The notes below the pieces were generated by a model, which was given only the letters and a program-made list of their open reading frames with translations, made no database searches and was not told the origin of the DNA. From Pseudoalteromonas galatheae (GTDB lineage: Bacteria; Pseudomonadota; Gammaproteobacteria; Enterobacterales; Alteromonadaceae): DNA of 64,000 nt. Positions 59,015 to 64,000 of this stretch are shown one piece after another. Within the stretch, counting starts at the first letter, position 1. Each line of letters opens with the position of its first letter. The position numbers and the translations under genes are program-made. Where the stretch lies: NCBI RefSeq assembly GCF_005886105.2, contig NZ_PNCO02000002.1, positions 930,001 through 994,000 of the forward strand. Reading direction: 5' to 3'.

Positions 59015-59156
59015 GTTCAAAATAATAGTAATAGGCGCGTCCGCGCTTTTGGTATTTTAACTGCCCGCGCTCACGGCGATGCATCAGCTCGCAGCCACTG
59101 ATCTTTAGTAACTTTAGGGTTTGTTTGCTGGTTAACCAGTGGCCTTGTTCAGACAT
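58989..59156 (-). CDS. Excisionase-like HTH mini-protein, leader of dnd operon
   Basis: A 55-residue open frame starting with ATG at 59156 and stopping with TGA at 58989. The translation has the shape of a MerR/excisionase-type helix-turn-helix: MSEQGHWLTSKQTLKLL, then CELMHRRERGQLKY and GRAYYYYFEHVDPAKL. The Trp, the TSK start of helix 1, the R-x-x-G turn and the aromatic wing strand are typical of the HTH_17 group. It overlaps the methyltransferase gene by 26 bases, so the two are surely co-translated. It is too short for many gene callers. A likely role is transcription control of the modification arm, or a DNA-binding aid for the methyltransferase. Confidence 0.7.
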   Translation of the reverse strand: MSEQGHWLTSKQTLKLLKISGCELMHRRERGQLKYQKRGRAYYYYFEHVDPAKLS

Positions 59157-59362
59157 TTCTGTTTGATTTTTGATTTCCTTTGTATTGACTATAACCTTGT
59201 TAAGCTTAAATTGCAGGTGATTATTGAAGTAGTATAGCCATGGTAAAATATTGCTTGTCGAAGTTTTTCAAGATACTAGTCCAAAAATGTTGAAGTGACG
59301 GTTCGTAATTTTTTGAGTAAACTTCTTGTTAATCAGCATTTTCAAGGCTTAAGGATAGCCCG

Positions 59363-59716
59363 ATGAACCAAGCCCTTAAATTTTTACTGTCTATTATGAT
59401 CGTCATCGTGACTTTTGTCGTTTCAGCCACTTTGGCCGGGATGTTGGCGGAGTATGCGGGCTGGTGGAAAAAACCGGTGATAGGTGGTGTTGCAGCGGCT
59501 TGTGTGGTGTTGTCGGGTTATATAAGTGCGCCGGTGTATAAGCTGTATTCTGCGGCGGTGTGGCTGTTGATTGGTGCAGGTGCTGCTTGGGTGATGTCGA
59601 GTGTGTTTATGTATGCTGAGGATGCAGGCACTTCAGTGCCTTTGTATGTAACCTATGCAAGTGGTGTGTTTGCTTTGGCGCTTTGCTGGATTTGGGAGCG
59701 TCGCAAGGTTGTGTGA
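59363..59716 (+). CDS. Small integral membrane protein
   Basis: A 117-residue protein with about four transmembrane helices (residues 7-30, 38-56, 61-84 and 92-110). No family was recognised. The start has TTAAGGAT upstream. It is divergent from the dnd arm, and its codon use looks like the flanking chromosome, so it may mark the right border of the island. The 206-bp gap before it has no clear palindromic operator. Confidence 0.6.
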   Translation: MNQALKFLLSIMIVIVTFVVSATLAGMLAEYAGWWKKPVIGGVAAACVVLSGYISAPVYKLYSAAVWLLIGAGAAWVMSSVFMYAEDAGTSVPLYVTYASGVFALALCWIWERRKVV

Positions 59717-59746
59717 TGGTTTGATTTTCTGGAATAGGATGCAAGA

Positions 59747-60008
59747 GATCGCCGCGTAAAGCGGCTCCCACCAGCGGGGGCTAGTTTGGTGGATGCGGAT
59801 TTACTCTGTGATGCTTTATGTAGAGATCGCCGCGTAAAGCGGCTCCCACCAGCGGGGGCTAGTTTGGTTGGGGCGGATTTATTCCGCGATGTTTTATGAA
59901 GAGATCGCCGCGTAAAGCGGCTCCTACCAGTGGTGGCTAGTGTGGTTGGGGCAGATTTATTCCGCGATGTTTTATGTAAAGATCGCCGCCTAAAGCGGTT
60001 TCTAACTG
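59747..60008. repeat. BIME-like REP array 5, short
   Basis: Four reverse copies (core GCCGCGTAAAGCGGC) and three forward copies (core GCGGATTTATTCCGC and variants), with a distinct spacer, GCGGGGGCTAGTTTGG, not found in arrays 1-4. It follows the small membrane protein gene. Confidence 0.9.
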
Positions 60009-60076
60009 CGGGATTCTAACTTGGTTATTCTTACTATCAGGATATTTCAATAAAAAATAGGATTGAGGGTCAAGGA

Positions 60077-61216
60077 ATGAAGGGCGCTTGGAGCGAGTGG
60101 AAGGAGGCTATTTTTAAGGCCTGCTTAGTTGTGTTTTCTGTGTTGTTGTTTCTCTTTTTTGATGGCCGTGAGTTTTGGTTTACTCAGATACAGCCTCAGC
60201 TAACCAATATGCTAAGCAACCAAAAAACTGAATTAAATAGTGCGCCAGTGGTTTCAGAGCAAAAGTTCAAACAACCAAGTTCAGTTCAGTCAACAAACGG
60301 AGATACTTTTGACCATCAAACGAGTTTAAGACAGTTTGGTCGCTGTGTTTCTCAGCAAGCTGAGGGAATCAAATACCGAGTTGAGAATGGGATATACACT
60401 TGGGTTGATGAAAGAGGCATTACGAATTACTCGGATAAAAAGCCGAGTTCTGCGGCTAAGCATTATCAGCCAGAGCGTAATCGTGCTCTTGATTTCTTTG
60501 ACCTCAATATTTCCGGTCCAAATATCACGGAAAAGTTTAAAAACACCTTGAGCGCTAAACTGAATGCCGTATTTAGGGGGTATACCAGTATTGTTGGCTT
60601 GGAGGCGATGCAAAAGGTGACGCTCAGGATCAAGGTGCTACCTAATCGGCACGAATATGAGCGAGTGGTTAAATCCTATGGTGGCAATCCAAAGGGTAAT
60701 GTTGGTCTCTACTTGGGTAGATACAACCTTGCTTTGGTCGAGCAGAGAAATCATTATGCGACGATGCAAACTGCTGTTCATGAAGCGGTACACGCTATTA
60801 ATCAGGCTGTGATTGGATATACGCCGCGTTGGTTAAATGAGGGACTTGCAGGCTATTTTCAAACCGTAAAAGTGACGATGCAGATCGGCACTGTTGCACC
60901 AAATCAAGCTAGATTACATCGCGGTTATATTAAAGGGCGAGTGTTATCGCCTTATGAGCTCATTAATGCAGAATCCAAATGGAAGTCTTACAATTCTGAG
61001 CTGATGTATAAAAGTAGTTGGGCGACCATCCATTTTTTGATGTCTACCACGACTGGGAGACTGAGTTTGAAAAAGTTGATGCTGCAAGAGCAAACTGAGC
61101 GATGTCGTGCTTTGAGTAACCGAGAGTCACAAGCTCTGTTACGTGCACATTATCCAAACATAGTTGATAGATTCGCCAGCTTTATACAAAGTCCAGTAGA
61201 GCCGCAAAGGTTGTGA
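60077..61216 (+). CDS. DUF4124 protein with gluzincin-like peptidase domain
   Basis: A 379-residue membrane-anchored protein. A hydrophobic segment (about 12-31) anchors the N-terminus. Residues ~95-125 are a DUF4124-type motif (IYTWVDERGITNYSDKKP), and the C-terminal domain has HEAVH (235-239) followed by PRWLNEGLAGYF (Glu255 as third ligand), the pattern of peptidase MA-like gluzincins. A periplasmic protease is likely. Six Cys are few and scattered. REP arrays of the same spacer subtype lie directly before and after the gene. Confidence 0.75.
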   Translation: MKGAWSEWKEAIFKACLVVFSVLLFLFFDGREFWFTQIQPQLTNMLSNQKTELNSAPVVSEQKFKQPSSVQSTNGDTFDHQTSLRQFGRCVSQQAEGIKYRVENGIYTWVDERGITNYSDKKPSSAAKHYQPERNRALDFFDLNISGPNITEKFKNTLSAKLNAVFRGYTSIVGLEAMQKVTLRIKVLPNRHEYERVVKSYGGNPKGNVGLYLGRYNLALVEQRNHYATMQTAVHEAVHAINQAVIGYTPRWLNEGLAGYFQTVKVTMQIGTVAPNQARLHRGYIKGRVLSPYELINAESKWKSYNSELMYKSSWATIHFLMSTTTGRLSLKKLMLQEQTERCRALSNRESQALLRAHYPNIVDRFASFIQSPVEPQRL

Positions 61217-61234
61217 TCCTGAGCTTGATGTAAA

Positions 61235-61651
61235 GATCGCTGCGTAAAGCGGCTCCCACCAGCGGAAGGCTAGTGTGGTGGGAGTGGATTTATTCCGCGA
61301 TGTTTTTGTAGAGTTCGCTGCGTAAAGCTGCTCCTACCAGAAGGTCTAGTGTGGTGAGAGCGGGTTGGCTCCGCGATGTTTTCTGCAAAGATCGCCGCAT
61401 AAAGCGGCTCCCACCAGCGGGGAGCTAGTGTGGTGGGAGTGGATTTATTCCACGATGTTTGCTGTATGGATCGCCGCGTAAAGCGGCTTCCATCAGCGGG
61501 GGGCTAGTTTGGTTGGGGCGGATTTATTCCGCGATGTTTTATCTAGAGATCGCCGCGTAAAGCGGCTCCCACCTGCGGGGGCTAGTGTGGTGGGAGTGGA
61601 TTTATTCCGCGATGTTTTATGTAGAGATCGCCGCATAAAGCGGCTCCCACT
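61235..61651. repeat. BIME-like REP array 6
   Basis: Six reverse and five forward palindromes with the GCTAGTGTGG spacer subtype. One forward copy, GTGGATTTATTCCAC, has changed in both arms and still pairs. The array ends only about 30 bases before the next start codon, so part of it is probably in the mRNA leader. Confidence 0.9.
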
Positions 61652-61682
61652 TACTTATCCAATTATTAAAGGAATGTTCTAT

Positions 61683-62924
61683 ATGACTCCAAGTGCGTTA
61701 CGCAAAGCAGTTAATGCCTTTTCTAAAGATACTCAGCATCAACCGGATTATTATTTTGTTGAAGGCTATTTGATTGGCAAAGTTGCTATTAATGATATGG
61801 CTGAAATACATGAGTGGTTGCCTGAGCTCTTTGGTGATTACACGGCTATTTACCGTGCTCAGTTAGAGGCTTTAATGGATTTGCATGAGCAGTGCGTTTC
61901 AAGCTTGGATGGCAAAACTTATAAGTTGCCAAAAGAGTGTGCGCTCTCTAAGCAAGACTTTGCAGCATCATTAGCAAAGGGGGCTCCATTACCGAGCTTT
62001 TGTCTTGGTCTGCTTAAAGCTTTGGATAAAGTATCTTTTGAGAACTTGTCACTAGAGCAGAAAGGTGCGGTAAATGAATTACAACAACAGCTCACCGGAT
62101 TTACTAGCTTAGATGCAGCAAAGGCGGCATTTTCAAACGCTGAACCTATGGTGCCTTTTGAGCGGGAGGCTCATGATGTAAAGCGTTATTTGGCAGGCGC
62201 GATTATGGAGTTAGGGGATACTTTAATTTGGGATCCTGAGTTAGACAATGAGCTCGGAGCGTTTGAATTTGAAGAAGATTTTGATGAAGAACAGGAAGAA
62301 ATAAGAAACTCACTGATTGAGAATTTACTCAAATTGACTCACATCGATTCAATCCCTTTACTTGACCAGTTTATTCATAATGAAGAACAAGACTTTATTA
62401 CGCCTGATTATATTGAGGAAAATCAAGGCAATTTTTGGCTTATTCACGAAACCAGACCTTATATGTTTATTCGTTACCATAAAGCGTGGATTTACTTTTG
62501 GGCAGACAGAGTTCAAGAGGCGGTTGATGAGTTAGACGTGCTGCTGCGACTTAATCCCAACGATAATCAGGCCTGTCGATACCTGTATGTGAACGGTTTA
62601 GTTATCTTAAAGCAGTGGGATAAACTAAAAGCTTGCCTTGATGAATATGAAGAAGAGAGTATTTTTATGCTATCTGCAGAGGCGTTGATGCGTTTTGCGC
62701 AGGATGGCGAGAGCAAAGCCTTAAATGAGCTAAAAGCGACAATCAAAGGGTACAATAAGCACTTTATCAAGATGCTTACAGGTCAAGAAAAGACTAAGCA
62801 AAAAGAGATATATGGCTACACCTTGGGTTCAAAAGAAGAAGTCTTAAGTTATATAGATTGTGGTGGCAAAAAAGCCTGGTTAAGCGTTGAAGGAAGCCTC
62901 TTTTGGCTGCGTAAAAAAAGTTAA
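61683..62924 (+). CDS. Hypothetical acidic protein
   Basis: A 413-residue cytoplasmic-looking protein of unknown function. The ATG at 61683 (MTPSALRKAVNAF) has AAAGGA at good distance; the in-frame ATG at 61674 is too close to it, and the frame upstream runs through the REP array. The central part is strongly acidic (EFEEDFDEEQEEI around residue 198-210). The C-terminal half has helix pairs with YFWADRVQEAVDELDVLLRL-like layout that resembles TPR. Nothing shows an enzymatic role. Confidence 0.6.
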   Translation: MTPSALRKAVNAFSKDTQHQPDYYFVEGYLIGKVAINDMAEIHEWLPELFGDYTAIYRAQLEALMDLHEQCVSSLDGKTYKLPKECALSKQDFAASLAKGAPLPSFCLGLLKALDKVSFENLSLEQKGAVNELQQQLTGFTSLDAAKAAFSNAEPMVPFEREAHDVKRYLAGAIMELGDTLIWDPELDNELGAFEFEEDFDEEQEEIRNSLIENLLKLTHIDSIPLLDQFIHNEEQDFITPDYIEENQGNFWLIHETRPYMFIRYHKAWIYFWADRVQEAVDELDVLLRLNPNDNQACRYLYVNGLVILKQWDKLKACLDEYEEESIFMLSAEALMRFAQDGESKALNELKATIKGYNKHFIKMLTGQEKTKQKEIYGYTLGSKEEVLSYIDCGGKKAWLSVEGSLFWLRKKS

Positions 62925-62964
62925 TTGTACTTTGTTTCAGGCTTGCTGAGTGAGTCTATTTAGG

Positions 62965-62990
62965 AAAAGGCCCTAAATTAGATAGGGCCT
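62965..62990 (-). terminator. Terminator of the gene at the window end
   Basis: AGGCCCTA and TAGGGCCT form a perfect 8-bp stem with a 7-base loop; on the minus strand it is followed by TTTTCC. It lies 23 bases beyond the stop codon of the minus-strand gene. Confidence 0.65.
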
Positions 62991-63012
62991 GCTGGTTGGG
63001 GGTTGTGTTAAG

Positions 63013-64000
63013 TTATATGCCTTCAATCATCCACTTAGCGGATAACTGGTCCGGCTCGCCATGGCGATTTAACTCAGGTTGGTTTTGCGCTTGGTTAAAC
63101 CAAATATATTGCTGCCAAAATTGATTTTTGATATTCCACACACCACCTTGATAAATCAACGAGTAGAGTGCTTGTTTAGGGGAGTCTACGAGTTTGAGAT
63201 AACCTGCGCTTTTGCTGCTGTAACTTAAAAACAGTGAAGGGGCATGAGTGGCTCTAAAATAGTGCTGACCCTCAGTATTGGTTACCTGAATTAAATCGAG
63301 AGGCTCAGTTGGGCTAAAGGTAATTCGGGTGTTATTGCTCAGGGTCTGTGCTGCTAAATACTGGTTATTTACTGGCGACTTTATCGTGATTTGTGTGCCC
63401 GTATCTGCACTTAACTGCGGATATGTCCAGCCGCTTGGTGGCGTTTGCCAGGTTAGAGATTTCCAGCGCCAGTTGTAGGGAATATCTAAGTGTGGGTCGT
63501 TAAGATCTTCAAAACCAGGTTCGGCTTCGATATTAAAAAGACATTGGTTTCGCTCTGCATCTAGCTGTGCAACACGCTCTGTTTGGCTAGTTGTGCCTAC
63601 ATTTAGCTCTGCCATACAGGCTTCAAGTGACTTCCCTTTTCCTGACTCATTAGGGGCCAGTACATAAGTATGATCACGTTTATTTTCGTCCTCATACCAA
63701 GCCAGCATAGCGGCCTCGTCAAACGACAACCAGTTTTGTACCAATAGCTGTGCTTCTTGCTCGGCTACGCTACGTCTTTGTGCTTTTGGTGTTGCCATTG
63801 TGCGAATAAACGCAGCCCAGAGATCTTTACTGGCCTCCAGCGCGACAATCGCGACCGGTTTCATGCTGCTAATACGATAAGATTGCCAGCCAGACTCTAG
63901 GCGTGTATTCGCTTGCCAGATCACATCGCCACTGGTGAAGTTGAGCACATCTTTGGTGTCGTGCGAATGCTGCTCGGCACCCTCAGAGCAAAGGTAAGCT
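63013..64000 (-). CDS. Hypothetical protein, N-terminus beyond window
   Basis: The reading frame is open to the window edge, so the start is not seen (a GTG at 63948 is unlikely to be the start). At least 328 residues are visible. The upstream part reads CSEGAEQHSHDTKDVL and then a Trp-rich mixed region; the C-terminal ~170 residues are predicted beta-rich with repeated aromatic and NQYL motifs that recall a beta-trefoil or similar carbohydrate-binding fold. Domain identity is uncertain and no function can be given. Confidence 0.5.
   Translation of the reverse strand, partial: AYLCSEGAEQHSHDTKDVLNFTSGDVIWQANTRLESGWQSYRISSMKPVAIVALEASKDLWAAFIRTMATPKAQRRSVAEQEAQLLVQNWLSFDEAAMLAWYEDENKRDHTYVLAPNESGKGKSLEACMAELNVGTTSQTERVAQLDAERNQCLFNIEAEPGFEDLNDPHLDIPYNWRWKSLTWQTPPSGWTYPQLSADTGTQITIKSPVNNQYLAAQTLSNNTRITFSPTEPLDLIQVTNTEGQHYFRATHAPSLFLSYSSKSAGYLKLVDSPKQALYSLIYQGGVWNIKNQFWQQYIWFNQAQNQPELNRHGEPDQLSAKWMIEGI

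Noticed and set aside
61509..61682. Upstream start for the acidic protein
   Set aside because: The added residues are the translation of REP copies.

Overview
The window looks like part of the chromosome of a marine gammaproteobacterium, most probably Pseudoalteromonas or a close relative. That is an inference from gene families, an AT-rich composition, many secreted proteases, and abundant REP-like palindromes. No rRNA, tRNA, CRISPR array, integrase or intact insertion sequence was seen.

Region 1 (1-20.2 kb, all + strand) is one tightly packed run of exported proteins. It holds a HEAT-like secreted protein, two tandemly duplicated lipoproteins, a secreted protein resembling zinc-dependent phospholipase C, three small exported proteins, a 1466-residue matrixin-type metalloprotease with many accessory domains, a 2727-residue protein with thrombospondin type 3 calcium repeats and many Ig-like repeats, and a short membrane-anchored protein. 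The matrixin and the giant protein share a two-copy module. The run looks like an undescribed extracellular assembly or attack system.

Region 2 (20.2-41.3 kb) is mixed housekeeping and accessory sequence. It has a secreted HExxH protease, a solute-binding-like protein, nudB with a D-serine dehydratase/D-threonine aldolase-like gene, an M6-type protease whose terminator is separated from it by a 271-bp MITE, and two chemoreceptors. It also has a thiopurine methyltransferase gene under a promoter with SoxR/MerR-type architecture, a five-CHRD lipoprotein, a glycerophosphodiesterase lipoprotein, a Fur-box-preceded TonB receptor, and dgt. Large BIME-like arrays of paired REP palindromes fill the gaps.

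Region 3 (41.7-59.2 kb) is a DNA phosphorothioation island. dptF, dptG and dptH (restriction arm), a HARE-HTH/four-helix membrane protein and a second DGQHR protein run rightwards. They meet dndE, dndD, dndC and dndB (modification arm), a phosphorothioation-associated methyltransferase and a previously uncalled 55-residue excisionase-like HTH gene, all running leftwards. No dndA is present, so a housekeeping cysteine desulfurase probably supplies sulfur. A striking palindrome lies just upstream of dndB and is the likely autorepression site. The two extra restriction-side genes are the best candidates for new parts of the defence system.

Region 4 (59.3-64 kb) holds a small membrane protein, a DUF4124-plus-HExxH protein flanked by two REP arrays of one local subtype, an uncharacterised acidic protein and a gene cut by the window end.
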